64,000 bases of DNA from Sphingobacterium faecium (GCF_003054045.1 NZ_QBKH01000007.1:124001-188000); one strand, 5' to 3'. Positions 36,448-46,811 are shown, numbered from the stretch's first letter. Program-made: numbers and translations. Notes: generated from the letters alone by a model not told the origin.

Positions 36448-37419
36448 ATGCTGAAATTAAAAGAAATACAACGTCCCATCCTCAAGGAATTGGCAACTTT
36501 TGAAACTGAATTTAAAGCTTCAATGAAAAGTTCCATTCCTCTGTTAGATCGTATTACAGGATATATTGTAAAAACCAAAGGAAAACAGATGCGTCCAATG
36601 TTTGTTTTCTTTTCGGCAGGTCTCTGTAACGGTATAAAAGACTCAACCTATCGTGGTGCTTCATTAGTCGAATTACTGCATACCGCTTCATTAGTACATG
36701 ATGACGTCGTGGACAATGCCAATGAACGTAGAGGCTTCTTTTCTGTAAATGCGCTTTGGAAAAACAAAGTATCCGTATTGGTTGGAGATTTTTTACTTTC
36801 AAAAGGATTACTACTTTCGGTAAAACATCAGGAATACGATTTGCTAAAAATTGTTTCAGAGGCTGTCGAACAAATGAGTGAAGGCGAATTATTACAGATT
36901 GAAAAAGCACGAAAACTAGATATCGAAGAGTCAATTTATTTTGAAGTCATCCGTCAAAAGACAGCCTCATTGATTGCGTCCTGTTGTGCTTGCGGAGCTT
37001 CTTCTTCTGGAGCTGATGCAGAAACAGTAAAAAAGCTCCATACTTTTGGTGAAAAAATCGGAATCGCTTTTCAGATAAAAGATGATTTATTTGATTTTGG
37101 AATAGATGATGTAGGCAAACCACTCGGTAATGATATCAAGGAGAAAAAAATGACTTTGCCGCTCATATATGCTTTGAATCAATCCGATAAATCGGAAAAA
37201 AGAAGAATTATCAATTTGGTAAAAAACCATAGTGAAGACAACAAAAAAGTAGCAGAAGTCATTGCCTTCGTAAGACAAAGTGGAGGATTGGAATATGCAA
37301 CTGAAAAAATGTTGGATTACCAAAAAGATGCTTTTAAAATATTAGATGAATTTCCTGATAATCAATATAAAACAGGATTACTAGAACTTGTCAAATTTAC
37401 AACTGAAAGAAAAAAATAG
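36448..37419 (+). CDS. Polyprenyl diphosphate synthase
   Basis: This trans-prenyltransferase makes the long isoprenoid chain for menaquinone. The first Asp-rich motif is in HDDVVDNANERRG and the second in QIKDDLFDFG; the substrate-binding GKQMRPMFVFFSAG and KKMTLPLIYALNQ are normal. Chain length (probably C30-C40) cannot be told from sequence here. It is followed 3 bp later by terC, with which it seems to be co-transcribed. Confidence 0.93.
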   Translation: MLKLKEIQRPILKELATFETEFKASMKSSIPLLDRITGYIVKTKGKQMRPMFVFFSAGLCNGIKDSTYRGASLVELLHTASLVHDDVVDNANERRGFFSVNALWKNKVSVLVGDFLLSKGLLLSVKHQEYDLLKIVSEAVEQMSEGELLQIEKARKLDIEESIYFEVIRQKTASLIASCCACGASSSGADAETVKKLHTFGEKIGIAFQIKDDLFDFGIDDVGKPLGNDIKEKKMTLPLIYALNQSDKSEKRRIINLVKNHSEDNKKVAEVIAFVRQSGGLEYATEKMLDYQKDAFKILDEFPDNQYKTGLLELVKFTTERKK

Positions 37420-37422
37420 AAA

Positions 37423-38481
37423 ATGAGTCACGAGATCATGTTTTTTGGAGGATTTTTAATCTTCATTATTTTAATGTTAGCGATCGATTTAGGTGTGTTT
37501 TCAAAAGGAGACAAAACTGTATCCCTAAAAAGTGCCGCCATCATGAGTTTTATCTGGGTACTCTTAGCCTTAGGATTTTACTGGGTATTACGTCACTATG
37601 GCCACGAACTGCACAATATTCATGATTTAGATCACTTACAACAAGTCATCAAAGCCCATCTACATGATGTTAAAATCATTCCTGGGGATCTAGAGGGAAG
37701 CATCGCATTATATAATAATAACCTTGCTTTAGAATTTATCACAGGCTATGTGGTCGAATATGCACTATCTGTTGATAATATCTTCGTCATGGTACTCCTA
37801 TTTTCATCTTTCGGTATACCAGAGCGTTACTACCATAAAGTATTGGTATGGGGAGTTATTGGAGCCGTACTCATGCGCTTTATCTTCATTTTCCTAGGCG
37901 CTGCCTTGATAACAAAATTTGGTTGGATCTTATACATCTTCGGTGGATTCTTATTGATTACCGGCATCAAGATGTTCTTAAATAGAAATCAAGAAGATGA
38001 AGTAGATCCACAAAATCACCCTGTTGTAAAATTTGCCTCGAAATATTTTAAAGTAACACCAAAACTAGATGGAGGACACTTCTTCCACGTAGAAAACGGA
38101 GTGAAATATATGACTCCATTATTCTTGGTTTTACTGGTGATCGAATTTACAGATTTGATCTTCGCAGTAGATTCAATCCCTGCAATCTTCTCCGTGACAA
38201 AAGATGCTTACGTCGTATTTTTCTCCAATATCTTTGCGGTACTGGGTTTACGTTCTATGTTCTTCTTATTGGTCAATATCATCCACAAGTTCCATTACTT
38301 AAAGGTAGGATTAGCATTTTTATTAATATTTATCGGTTTGAAAATGTTACTTCACCATTGGCTAGTACAAATTGGTTTCTCCACATCCCATTCGTTGATC
38401 ATCATCGTTAGCATTTTAGTGATTAGCGTAGTTGCATCCTTAATGTTTCCGAAGAAACAAGATCTCAAAATAGAAAATTAA
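37423..38481 (+). CDS. TerC/Alx-family membrane protein
   Basis: This inner-membrane protein has seven to nine hydrophobic segments. The family's conserved acidic membrane motifs are present: VEYALSVDNIFVMVLLF and LVIEFTDLIFAVDSIPAIF. Relatives (Alx, TerC) take part in manganese export or in exported-protein metalation and tellurite resistance. The 352-residue form with a non-conserved loop near residues 65-100 matches Alx-like members. A strong terminator overlaps its stop codon. Confidence 0.9.
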   Translation: MSHEIMFFGGFLIFIILMLAIDLGVFSKGDKTVSLKSAAIMSFIWVLLALGFYWVLRHYGHELHNIHDLDHLQQVIKAHLHDVKIIPGDLEGSIALYNNNLALEFITGYVVEYALSVDNIFVMVLLFSSFGIPERYYHKVLVWGVIGAVLMRFIFIFLGAALITKFGWILYIFGGFLLITGIKMFLNRNQEDEVDPQNHPVVKFASKYFKVTPKLDGGHFFHVENGVKYMTPLFLVLLVIEFTDLIFAVDSIPAIFSVTKDAYVVFFSNIFAVLGLRSMFFLLVNIIHKFHYLKVGLAFLLIFIGLKMLLHHWLVQIGFSTSHSLIIIVSILVISVVASLMFPKKQDLKIEN

Positions 38482-38516
38482 CAAACAACGGGGCTTTAAA
38501 AGCCCCGTTGTTTGTT
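38480..38516 (+). terminator. Terminator after terC
   Basis: AACAAACAACGGGGCTT pairs perfectly with AAGCCCCGTTGTTTGTT around a 3-nt loop; the left arm begins on the last base of the terC stop codon. Confidence 0.85.
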
Positions 38517-38611
38517 CAGCACAATTTTATTACAATCAATTTGAACGATTCGCACACTGATAACTGAATTTATTTTTAATTTAGCATTATAAAATCATTA
38601 ACATTTAAAAA

Positions 38612-39799
38612 ATGAATTGGAATAAATCACTCGTATTAGCAGCATCCCTATTTGCGGCTTCATTACAAGTAGTACAGGCTCAGGACAATTTAATTAATGC
38701 CCTAAAAACAAATCAAAATGATAACAGTAAAGCAGGATTTACTTTTACTGAAATCATTAATTTAAAAAATACTTCTGTTAAAAATCAAGGTTCTTCCGGT
38801 ACATGTTGGTCTTACTCGGGCAACTCGTTTTTAGAGTCAGAAATGATCAGAATGGGAAAAGAGCCCGTTGAGATTTCACAGATTTTCTCTGCTCGTAATA
38901 CCTATTTAGGTAAAGCCAAAAATTACGTTCGTTTACACGGTGGATTGTCTTTAGGTGAAGGTGGTCAATTTCATGATGTTTTAAATGCATTCCGTCACTA
39001 CGGTGCTTTGCCACAGACAGAGTACACAGGTCTACACTATGGATCTGATAAAAATAACTTCGGCGAGATGACCAATATGTTGGATGCTATGTTAGCTACT
39101 TTTGTAAAGAGCAAAACATTAACGCCAAACTGGGAAAAGGCATATACTGCGGCAATGGACTCGTATTTAGGTGAAGTCCCTAAAAACTTCCAATACAAAG
39201 GTAAAAGCTATACTCCTCGTACATTTGCTGATCAAGTGATTGGTATCAAACCAGACGAATACGTAGGTATAGCCTCTGTTACCGATCAACCTTACTACAA
39301 TAAATTTGTATTATTGATTCCTGATAACTGGTCATTTGATAATTTTTATAATGTTCAAATCAATGATTTGACTGATATCATTGACAATGCATTGAATAAT
39401 GGATATACAGTAGCTTGGGCAACAGATGTCTCTGAGAAAAGCTTTAGCTGGAAAAATGGTGTGGCATATGTACCTGCAAAACCATACGAGCAGATGACTC
39501 CACAAGAACAACAAGAAATGTTTGTTGGTCCTAAACCGGAAGCAAAAATTACAGCTGAAGAAAGACAAAAAGCATTTGATAACTACCAAACAACGGATGA
39601 TCATGGTATGCACATCGTTGGATTGGCTAAAGATCAAACAGGTAAAGAATACTATATCGTTAAAAACTCGTGGGGTGTAACCAACGATTATAAAGGTTAC
39701 TTGTACGTAACAAAAGAATTTGTTCGTTACAAAACAACATCACTTTTAGTTCATAAAGACGGTATTCAAAAAGATTTAAAGTCTAAAATGAAGATCTAA
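38612..39799 (+). CDS. Exported C1B cysteine aminopeptidase (bleomycin hydrolase/PepC type)
   Basis: This peptidase has the papain-fold catalytic residues: Cys65 in QGSSGTCWSYSGN, His in DDHGMHIVGLAKD and Asn in VKNSWGVTNDYKGY. Length and spacing match the bleomycin hydrolase/PepC type, but a signal peptide (LVLAASLFAASLQVVQAQ) shows that this copy is exported, so it is probably a periplasmic peptide-trimming enzyme. It is flanked by terminators on both sides and is transcribed alone. Confidence 0.9.
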   Translation: MNWNKSLVLAASLFAASLQVVQAQDNLINALKTNQNDNSKAGFTFTEIINLKNTSVKNQGSSGTCWSYSGNSFLESEMIRMGKEPVEISQIFSARNTYLGKAKNYVRLHGGLSLGEGGQFHDVLNAFRHYGALPQTEYTGLHYGSDKNNFGEMTNMLDAMLATFVKSKTLTPNWEKAYTAAMDSYLGEVPKNFQYKGKSYTPRTFADQVIGIKPDEYVGIASVTDQPYYNKFVLLIPDNWSFDNFYNVQINDLTDIIDNALNNGYTVAWATDVSEKSFSWKNGVAYVPAKPYEQMTPQEQQEMFVGPKPEAKITAEERQKAFDNYQTTDDHGMHIVGLAKDQTGKEYYIVKNSWGVTNDYKGYLYVTKEFVRYKTTSLLVHKDGIQKDLKSKMKI

Positions 39800-39820
39800 T
39801 CCCACATAAACGAAGATTAT

Positions 39821-39862
39821 AAAATAGGTTGCAGAAATAAATTTCTGCAACCTATTTTTTTT
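39821..39862 (+). terminator. Terminator after the C1 peptidase gene
   Basis: AAAATAGGTTGCAGAAAT (39821-39838) pairs with ATTTCTGCAACCTATTTT around AA; a T-run follows to 39862. Confidence 0.82.
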
Positions 39863-39876
39863 ACAATTTTATTACA

Positions 39877-39884
39877 TAACTTTA
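39877..39884 (+). promoter_or_regulatory. Near-consensus -7 box of the thioredoxin-protein gene
   Basis: TAACTTTA has one mismatch to TAnnTTTG, 44 bp before the ATG at 39928 and 15 bp past the preceding terminator. Confidence 0.3.
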
Positions 39885-39927
39885 GTATAATTACAAATTA
39901 ATTAATAACACTATCTACTAATTGGTT

Positions 39928-41157
39928 ATGAAAAAGATATTATTGTTCCTCCTAATTTTACCTTTCATCGCGATAGGGCAAGAGAAAGGGATAACATTTG
40001 AGCAGGGGCTGAACTGGAACCAAATTAAAGAAAAGGCAAAGAAAGAAAATAAATATATTTTCGTTGATATATTTACAACTTGGTGTGGACCGTGCAAATA
40101 CATGTCATCGACTGTATTCCCTCAAAAAAAAGTCGGCGATTTCTTCAATGCACAATTCGTAAGTACTAAAATCCAGATGGATAAAACGGATAAAGATAAC
40201 GAAGAAATCAAAAGTTGGTATGAAGAAGCAGAGCGCTTTGCTAAAGATTATAACATAGCAGCATATCCGACTTTCCTGATTTTCAACCCACAAGGAGAAC
40301 TTGTCCACCGTATGGTTGGAGGTGGTGATGCCGATGAATTTATTGAACGTAGCAAAGACGCATTAAGACCCGAGACTCAGTATTATTCGTTATTAAAAGC
40401 ATTTCACGATAATCCAACAGATCTAGCACTAGCACATCGAATGGTTAGAGCAGCAAACACGGCTTACGACGAAGCCACTGTGACACAAGCGGAAGATATC
40501 ATCATCTCCCATACCAAACCTGAAAATTTAACAAAAGAATGCGCAGCCTATCTGATTGCAAATACACGTACATCTAGGTCGAAAGCTTTTGAATTACTGC
40601 GTGACAATCCTGAAAAAATTGATGCCTTATTAGAGAAAAATGGCTCTGCAAATCGGGTACTTGCTACAGTAGCAATCAACGAAGTATTAGGAACAAAAAT
40701 TGACTTTAATACAGAACCTAATTGGGAAGCTTTAAAAGCTGAAATATCCGGCAAATACAGCAACATCAATTTTGACCCTATATTCAAACTGATGAAAGCA
40801 CAGTATTATGTGCAATCGCGTGATTGGTCATCCTTAACAGATATCGTGAACAGTTACTTAACATCAGAAGATCTCACATCAAATCAATTGAATAGCTTTG
40901 CATGGGAAATCTTTGAAAATAGTACCGATGCAGCATGCCTTGATGCAGCTTTAAAATGGAGTAAGAAAGCTGTTGAGCAAGATGCTAGAAGTGCATATTT
41001 AGATACTTACGCCAACTTATTATATAAAAAGGGCGATAAAACAAATGCGATAAAGTGGCAAGAACAAGCATTGTCACTGGCGAATGATGACGAACAAGAT
41101 AATTATTCTGATACACTATCGAAAATGAAAAGTGATCTTCCTACTTGGGAATTGTAA
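39928..41157 (+). CDS. Exported thioredoxin-fold protein with C-terminal helical repeats
   Basis: The protein has a signal peptide (KKILLFLLILPFIAIGQ), then a thioredoxin domain with the redox motif TTWCGPCKYM at about residues 50-60 and the cis-Pro in NIAAYPTFLIF. Residues about 160-409 are helical with repeat-like segments (LDAALKWSKKAVEQDARSAY then KGDKTNAIKWQEQALSLAND) resembling TPR. It probably acts as a periplasmic disulfide reductase or scaffold. The longest frame begins with TTG at 39922; the ATG at 39928 is preferred. Confidence 0.87.
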   Translation: MKKILLFLLILPFIAIGQEKGITFEQGLNWNQIKEKAKKENKYIFVDIFTTWCGPCKYMSSTVFPQKKVGDFFNAQFVSTKIQMDKTDKDNEEIKSWYEEAERFAKDYNIAAYPTFLIFNPQGELVHRMVGGGDADEFIERSKDALRPETQYYSLLKAFHDNPTDLALAHRMVRAANTAYDEATVTQAEDIIISHTKPENLTKECAAYLIANTRTSRSKAFELLRDNPEKIDALLEKNGSANRVLATVAINEVLGTKIDFNTEPNWEALKAEISGKYSNINFDPIFKLMKAQYYVQSRDWSSLTDIVNSYLTSEDLTSNQLNSFAWEIFENSTDAACLDAALKWSKKAVEQDARSAYLDTYANLLYKKGDKTNAIKWQEQALSLANDDEQDNYSDTLSKMKSDLPTWEL

Positions 41158-41176
41158 TCATAGCGTTTGTATTAAG

Positions 41177-41221
41177 CATTAAAAAGGGTTGAAAATAAAT
41201 AATTTTCAACCCTTTTTAATG
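41177..41221. terminator. Convergent terminator between thioredoxin-protein and dehydrogenase genes
   Basis: A 20-bp stem with loop AAATA, core AAAAAGGGTTGAAAAT, is flanked by A-runs and T-runs, so it can stop transcription from both sides. Confidence 0.87.
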
Positions 41222-41237
41222 ACAAGCTGATTCGTGA

Positions 41238-42287
41238 TTAACTATTTTTTAAAGATTTCATATCAATTACAAATCGATATTTCACATCAGACTTAATCAT
41301 ACGTTCATATGCTGTATTGATATCTTGAATATTAATCACTTCTACATCCGAAACGATTCCATGCTCACCACAGAAATCTAACATTTCTTGTGTTTCTTGA
41401 ATACCACCAATCAATGATCCCGCTAAGTTTCTACGCTTGCCGATCAATAAACCACCATGAACAGCAGGAAGAGGTTCAACTGCTCCCACAATACACATCG
41501 TTTTATCCAATTTCAACAAATTCAAATAAGGATTGACATCATGTCCGACAGGAATCGTATTTAATAAAAAATCAAAGCTATTCGTATGAGCCTTTAACTG
41601 TTCCGCATCTTTTGATATCAACACCTCATCAGCACCTAATTTTTTTGCATCTTCTCCTTTTTCAGGTGATGTCGTGATCATCACAACATGAGCTCCAATG
41701 GCTTTAGCAAATTTAACGCCCATGTGCCCCAATCCACCAAGACCAATAACCCCAACTTTATCCCCTTTTTTCACATTCCAATGGCGTAAAGGTGACCATG
41801 TTGTAATACCCGCACATAATAATGGTGCAGCTGCTTTTACATCAATATTTGTCGGAATACTCAAGACGAAATCTTCTTCCACCACAATGTTCTCCGAATA
41901 TCCGCCATAAGTAATACCACCGTACTTCGATTTAGAGCTATTATAGGTGCCGATCATACCACTTTCACAGTATTGTTCCAATCCTTCATCACATGGATGA
42001 CAATGCTTACAAGACTCGACCATACAGCCAACACCAACAAGATCTCCGACCTTATACTTGGTTACCTTTGGACCAACCTCCAATACACGACCTATAATCT
42101 CATGTCCTGGAACCACAGGATAATGCGGTTGTCCCCATTCTGCTCTTGCTGTATGAATATCGCTATGGCAAACGCCACAATATTCAATATCAATAAAAAC
42201 ATCTTTATCCTGCAAATCGCGACGTTGGATTTGATGTGGTTTTAAATCTTCAGCCTCTGAAAAGGCTGCATATGCTTTTGTACTCAT
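41238..42287 (-). CDS. Zinc-dependent alcohol dehydrogenase (cinnamyl alcohol dehydrogenase/YahK type)
   Basis: This medium-chain dehydrogenase reduces aldehydes with NAD(P)H. The catalytic zinc ligands are in YCGVCHSDIH and VVPGHEIIG; the structural zinc Cys are in GCMVESCKHCHPCDEGLEQYC. The coenzyme fold is VGVIGLGGLGHMGVKFAK. The 349-residue length and segment order match YahK-type broad-range aldehyde reductases. It is separated from the upstream peptidase gene by a terminator. Confidence 0.93.
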   Translation of the reverse strand: MSTKAYAAFSEAEDLKPHQIQRRDLQDKDVFIDIEYCGVCHSDIHTARAEWGQPHYPVVPGHEIIGRVLEVGPKVTKYKVGDLVGVGCMVESCKHCHPCDEGLEQYCESGMIGTYNSSKSKYGGITYGGYSENIVVEEDFVLSIPTNIDVKAAAPLLCAGITTWSPLRHWNVKKGDKVGVIGLGGLGHMGVKFAKAIGAHVVMITTSPEKGEDAKKLGADEVLISKDAEQLKAHTNSFDFLLNTIPVGHDVNPYLNLLKLDKTMCIVGAVEPLPAVHGGLLIGKRRNLAGSLIGGIQETQEMLDFCGEHGIVSDVEVINIQDINTAYERMIKSDVKYRFVIDMKSLKNS

Positions 42288-42325
42288 GCTCTTCTATTTT
42301 AAGTAAAAATAAAGCTTTTCATAAA

Positions 42326-42352
42326 AAATCCACTCCTGTTGAGAGTGGATTT
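42326..42352 (-). terminator. Terminator after the prolyl oligopeptidase gene
   Basis: AAATCCACTC pairs with GAGTGGATTT around CCTGTT-rich loop; the minus strand then reads a U-run. Confidence 0.8.
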
Positions 42353-42367
42353 ACTTTGATATGATAT

Positions 42368-44485
42368 TTATTTCAGTGTTTTGACACCCATATTCCACAA
42401 GGTAAATGCATATTTATCGGCAGTTTCGTTAATCACCACCTCTGTGGAGCGTCCTGCACCGTGTCCAGCCTTCGTTTCGATCCGAATCAACACAGGACGG
42501 TCACATTTTTGTTTTGCCTGTAGTTCGGAGACAAATTTATAAGAATGGGCAGGGACTACGCGGTCATCGTGATCTCCAGTTGTAACCAATGTTGCGGGAT
42601 AGCAAATGCCATCTTTTACATTGTGGACCGGCGAATAACCTTTTAAGTAATCAAACATCTCTTTACTATCCTGAGCAGTCCCGTAATCATAACCCCATCC
42701 TGCACCTGCAGTAAAAGTATGGTAACGAAGCATATCCAATACCCCTACTGCCGGTAACGCTACTTTTGCAATCGTAGGATTTAACGTTATCGTAGCACCG
42801 ACAAGCAATCCGCCATTTGATCCGCCAGATAAAGCGGTATAATCTGGTGATGTATAACCATTACTTTGCAGATATTGAGCCGCAGCAATGAAATCATTAA
42901 ATACATTTAACTTGTTGAACTGGCGACCACCATCATGCCATTTTTGCCCATATTCACCACCGCCACGTAAATTAGCAACAGCATAGACGCCCCCATTTTG
43001 AATCCAGTTGGCTGTTGATACACTAAACGCAGGAGTCAAACTGATATTAAACCCACCGTAACCATAGACAATAGTTGGATTTTTTCCATCAAGCTTTAAA
43101 CCTTTTTTATAAGTGATGATCATCGGTATCTTAGTGCCATCTTTTGACGTATAGAACACCTGTTTAGACTCAAATTCATCCGAATTAAACTTTACTTTTG
43201 GCTTAATATAAACCTCAGATTGTCCATTGTCCACATTAAATTTAAAGCTTGTCGATGGGGTGATATAATTAGAGAAACCATAATAAATCGTTTTCTCTTT
43301 TTTCTTACCAGAAAATCCACCAGCACTACCTACACCGGGTAATTGAATCTCACGGATCTTTTTACCTGTGTAATCGTATTGCTCAATAACTGAAATCGCA
43401 TCTTTTAGATAATTCGCAAATAAATATCCACCTCCGGTAGATACATTTAATACATGCTCCGTCTCCGGAATCACATCAACCCAGTTTTTAGATTCCGGTT
43501 GACGAATATTCATTTTCACCAATTTATTGTTAGGTGCATTTAAATTCGTCTGTACATAAAAAGTCTCCCCATCATTATCGATGATATTGGTACTACTCCC
43601 AAAACCACTTAAGATATTCACAATTTTACTGCCCGGCTTAGATAGATCCTGTACATACAGTTCGTTGCCCGTAGTTGTATTGGCAGCTGAAATAATTAAA
43701 AATTTCTCATCATCAGTCAGATATGCCCCTATATAACGACGGGGAACTTCTGTACCTCCGAAAATCATTTTATCCGTAGACTGTGCAGTCCCCAATTGAT
43801 GGAAGTATACCTTATGCTGATCTGTTTTTTCAGACAATTCCGAGCCTTTAGGCTTATCATAGCTAGAATAATAAAAACCGGTATTTCCTTTCCACGAGAT
43901 ACCTGAAAATTTAATATCGATCAAAGTCTCACCGATCTGTTTTTTGTCTGCGGTATTCAAGATGATGACTTTTCTCCAATCAGAACCACCTTCTGAAATC
44001 GAATAGGCCATCAAGCTCCCATCTTTTGAAAAACTCACATCCGATAACGATGTTGACCCATCTTTAGAAAATGTATTCGGGTTTAAGAAAATTTCTTCTT
44101 GACCACCTTTATTTGATTTCCTATATAAGACAGCATGTTGCTGTAAACCATCATTTTTATAGAAATAGGTATAAGCGCCCTCTACAAATGGTGTACCCAC
44201 TTTTTCGTAATTCCAGATATCTGTCAATTGTTTTTTCAACTGATCACGATAAGGAATCTGAGCCAAATAATCGTAGGTCAATTTATTCTGTGCAACAACC
44301 CAAGATTTGGTGTCACTAGCCAAATCATCTTCTAACCAACGGTAAGGATCAGGAACTGATTCTCCAAAATACTGATCGACTACTTGACCTTTCTTTGTTT
44401 CGGGATATTTCAGTTCTTGGGCATTTCCTAGATGTGCGGACGACATAGCGATTACTGTTAAAATTAAACTCAGTTTTTTATTCAT
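42368..44485 (-). CDS. Prolyl oligopeptidase (S9A), exported
   Basis: The enzyme cuts short peptides after proline. A signal peptide (SLILTVIAMSSAHLGNAQ) is followed by the seven-bladed propeller (residues about 60-430) and the alpha/beta-hydrolase domain. The catalytic Ser lies in ALSGGSNGGLLVG, Asp in TTGDHDDRVVPAHSY, and His in ETKAGHGAGRST. The length of 705 is normal. The export signal fits a periplasmic peptide-degrading role alongside other exported peptidases here. Confidence 0.94.
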   Translation of the reverse strand: MNKKLSLILTVIAMSSAHLGNAQELKYPETKKGQVVDQYFGESVPDPYRWLEDDLASDTKSWVVAQNKLTYDYLAQIPYRDQLKKQLTDIWNYEKVGTPFVEGAYTYFYKNDGLQQHAVLYRKSNKGGQEEIFLNPNTFSKDGSTSLSDVSFSKDGSLMAYSISEGGSDWRKVIILNTADKKQIGETLIDIKFSGISWKGNTGFYYSSYDKPKGSELSEKTDQHKVYFHQLGTAQSTDKMIFGGTEVPRRYIGAYLTDDEKFLIISAANTTTGNELYVQDLSKPGSKIVNILSGFGSSTNIIDNDGETFYVQTNLNAPNNKLVKMNIRQPESKNWVDVIPETEHVLNVSTGGGYLFANYLKDAISVIEQYDYTGKKIREIQLPGVGSAGGFSGKKKEKTIYYGFSNYITPSTSFKFNVDNGQSEVYIKPKVKFNSDEFESKQVFYTSKDGTKIPMIITYKKGLKLDGKNPTIVYGYGGFNISLTPAFSVSTANWIQNGGVYAVANLRGGGEYGQKWHDGGRQFNKLNVFNDFIAAAQYLQSNGYTSPDYTALSGGSNGGLLVGATITLNPTIAKVALPAVGVLDMLRYHTFTAGAGWGYDYGTAQDSKEMFDYLKGYSPVHNVKDGICYPATLVTTGDHDDRVVPAHSYKFVSELQAKQKCDRPVLIRIETKAGHGAGRSTEVVINETADKYAFTLWNMGVKTLK

Positions 44486-44636
44486 ATTTTTTGAAATGAG
44501 GTTATAAACAAATTTAATAAATTTATCACATGTTTAGCCTGATTAAAAAAGAATTAGATTCTTCAAACTTTTTACAATCTAAATTCGTTTATTGCAAAAA
44601 ATACCCGATTTTACGGAAGCAAAAACGAAATACCGA

Positions 44637-46811
44637 ATGATACATAAATTATTTTTTACGCTAAGCTTATGGGCTAGTATCCAAGTCACGACAACATATG
44701 CACAAAGTCATACAGCGTTACCCATCCATCAATACCGAGTTACAGAAACAAAAATCAATGATTTGATTCACACCAAACTGGATGTTAAGTTTGACTATGC
44801 CAAACGTTACCTGTATGGACAAGAATGGGTAACACTAAAACCGCACTTTTATCCAACAGATTCTCTCCGCTTGGATGCAAAAGGAATGGATATTAAAGAA
44901 GTTTCTTTACTGCATGATCAGCAAAAAACAGCCTTAAAATATGCCTATGATGGTGAGTCGATACTGATCAATCTAGGAAAAACATTTCAATCCACAGATC
45001 AATACACGATCTACATATCATATGTAGCTAAACCGGATGAACTAAAAGCAAAAGGAAGTGCTGCCATTAGTGATGCCAAAGGTCTTTACTTTATTAATCC
45101 AGATGGAAAAGATCCCAATAAACCGATCCAGATATGGACACAAGGAGAAACAGAAGCTTCATCCGCATGGTTTCCTACAATAGATAAGCCGGCTCAAAAA
45201 ACGACATCGGATATTTCGATTACTGTCCAAGATCAATATACCACATTATCCAATGGTGCATTAACAAACCAGCAAAAGCATGCGGATGGAACGCGAACAG
45301 ATACGTGGATAATGACACAAGCTCATGCTCCATACTTATTTATGATGGCTGTTGGTGATTTCAAAATCACAAATGACCATTACAAATCGATTCCTGTAGA
45401 CTATTATTTGGAACCAAAGTATGCCCCATATGCTAAAGAAATATTTGGAAAAACACCAGCCATGATGGCTTACTACAGCCAAGTTTTAGGCGTAGAATAC
45501 CCCTGGAATAAATATGCACAAGTAGTCGCTCGGGATTATGTTTCTGGAGCAATGGAAAATACAACCGCCACATTACATGGTGAACCTGTTCAAAAGACAA
45601 CCCGAGAATTATTAGATGATAATGAAGAAGGAACCATTGCACATGAACTCTTTCATCAATGGTTTGGTGATCTTGTGACAGCTGAGTCATGGTCAAATCT
45701 CACGATGAATGAATCTTTTGCAACCTTTGGTGAGGTCATCTGGCATGGTCATGATGGAGGTCAGGACAAAGAAGATAAATCACGTTTTGAAAAACTGCAA
45801 AGCTATTTAAGATCTTCTAAAAATGGTAAAAGTCAAACACTGGCACGTTTTTATTATCATGATAAAGAGGATATGTTTGATAATGTTTCTTATTCTAAAG
45901 GTTCTGTAATTTTATATGCATTAAAAAATCAGATGGGTGATGCCGCTTTTTATCAATCGCTACAAAAATATTTGACAGACAATGCGCATAAAACAGGAGA
46001 AACACATCAGCTAAGACTCGCCATGGAAGAAATCACAGGAAAAGATTGGAGTCCCTATTTTAATCAATGGTATTATCAAGGTGGCCACCCCATCCTTGAC
46101 ATTCAATACACCTATGAACATGGCATGCAAAAAATAGCAATAAAACAGGTGCAAGATAGTACAGTACAAACGTTCACTTTACCTTTACATATTGATTTTT
46201 ATACTGCAAATGGCAAAGAGACTAAGGCTATTGTGATGAATCAACGTGCTCAGGAATTTAGCTTCCCTTTTGCTCAAAAACCAGATTTTATAGATTTTGA
46301 CCCCGCAAAGATATTAGTAGGCGAAGTTCAGGACAATAAAACACAAGCTGATTATTGCTATCAATATAAAAATGCACCGACCTATTACAACCGAAGCAAA
46401 GCAATCGATTATGCCTTATACCATAAAAATCCGGAGACAACACAACTATTGGTATCAGCATTAAATGATCAAGAGGAAGATATTCGAGCAGTTGCTATTC
46501 AGGGCTTGGATTTATCTGATCCTATCATCAAGAAAATGGTGGAAACAAAGATTATAGCCATGGCGCAGCAGGATAGTAAAACAAAAGTTCGTGCATCTGC
46601 CATATTTGCTTTGGGGAACAGTGGAAATCAAAAAAATTTAGCCGTAATTGAGAAGGGATTGAAAGAACAATCATATGCTGTCATAAGTGCTTCCTTATAT
46701 GCGATTAAAAAATTAGCGCCATCAAAATTAGACCGCTCCATTGCTGCTCTCGATTCAGAGGCAAAAATATATTTAGCCACGTTGATCAAAAAACTTAAAA
46801 ACAATTCGTAA
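44637..46811 (+). CDS. M1-family zinc aminopeptidase
   Basis: This zinc exopeptidase removes N-terminal residues. A signal peptide (KLFFTLSLWASIQVTTTYAQ) precedes it. The substrate motif is SGAMENTTATL, and the zinc motif HELFHQWFGDLV has His336, Glu337 and His340, with the third ligand Glu in NLTMNESFATFGE. The C-terminal 130 residues (TQLLVSALNDQEEDIRAVAI and KVRASAIFALGNSGNQKNL) look like HEAT repeats. The longest frame begins with TTG at 44592; the ATG at 44637 starts the signal peptide. Confidence 0.92.
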   Translation: MIHKLFFTLSLWASIQVTTTYAQSHTALPIHQYRVTETKINDLIHTKLDVKFDYAKRYLYGQEWVTLKPHFYPTDSLRLDAKGMDIKEVSLLHDQQKTALKYAYDGESILINLGKTFQSTDQYTIYISYVAKPDELKAKGSAAISDAKGLYFINPDGKDPNKPIQIWTQGETEASSAWFPTIDKPAQKTTSDISITVQDQYTTLSNGALTNQQKHADGTRTDTWIMTQAHAPYLFMMAVGDFKITNDHYKSIPVDYYLEPKYAPYAKEIFGKTPAMMAYYSQVLGVEYPWNKYAQVVARDYVSGAMENTTATLHGEPVQKTTRELLDDNEEGTIAHELFHQWFGDLVTAESWSNLTMNESFATFGEVIWHGHDGGQDKEDKSRFEKLQSYLRSSKNGKSQTLARFYYHDKEDMFDNVSYSKGSVILYALKNQMGDAAFYQSLQKYLTDNAHKTGETHQLRLAMEEITGKDWSPYFNQWYYQGGHPILDIQYTYEHGMQKIAIKQVQDSTVQTFTLPLHIDFYTANGKETKAIVMNQRAQEFSFPFAQKPDFIDFDPAKILVGEVQDNKTQADYCYQYKNAPTYYNRSKAIDYALYHKNPETTQLLVSALNDQEEDIRAVAIQGLDLSDPIIKKMVETKIIAMAQQDSKTKVRASAIFALGNSGNQKNLAVIEKGLKEQSYAVISASLYAIKKLAPSKLDRSIAALDSEAKIYLATLIKKLKNNS

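Noticed and set aside
36554-36934. 126-codon minus-strand frame opposite the prenyl synthase gene
   Set aside because: Antisense to the conserved Asp-rich region; rare-residue composition typical of a shadow frame.
39332-39637. 101-codon minus-strand frame opposite the C1 peptidase gene
   Set aside because: Antisense shadow of a gene with an intact catalytic triad; no promoter or coding signature.
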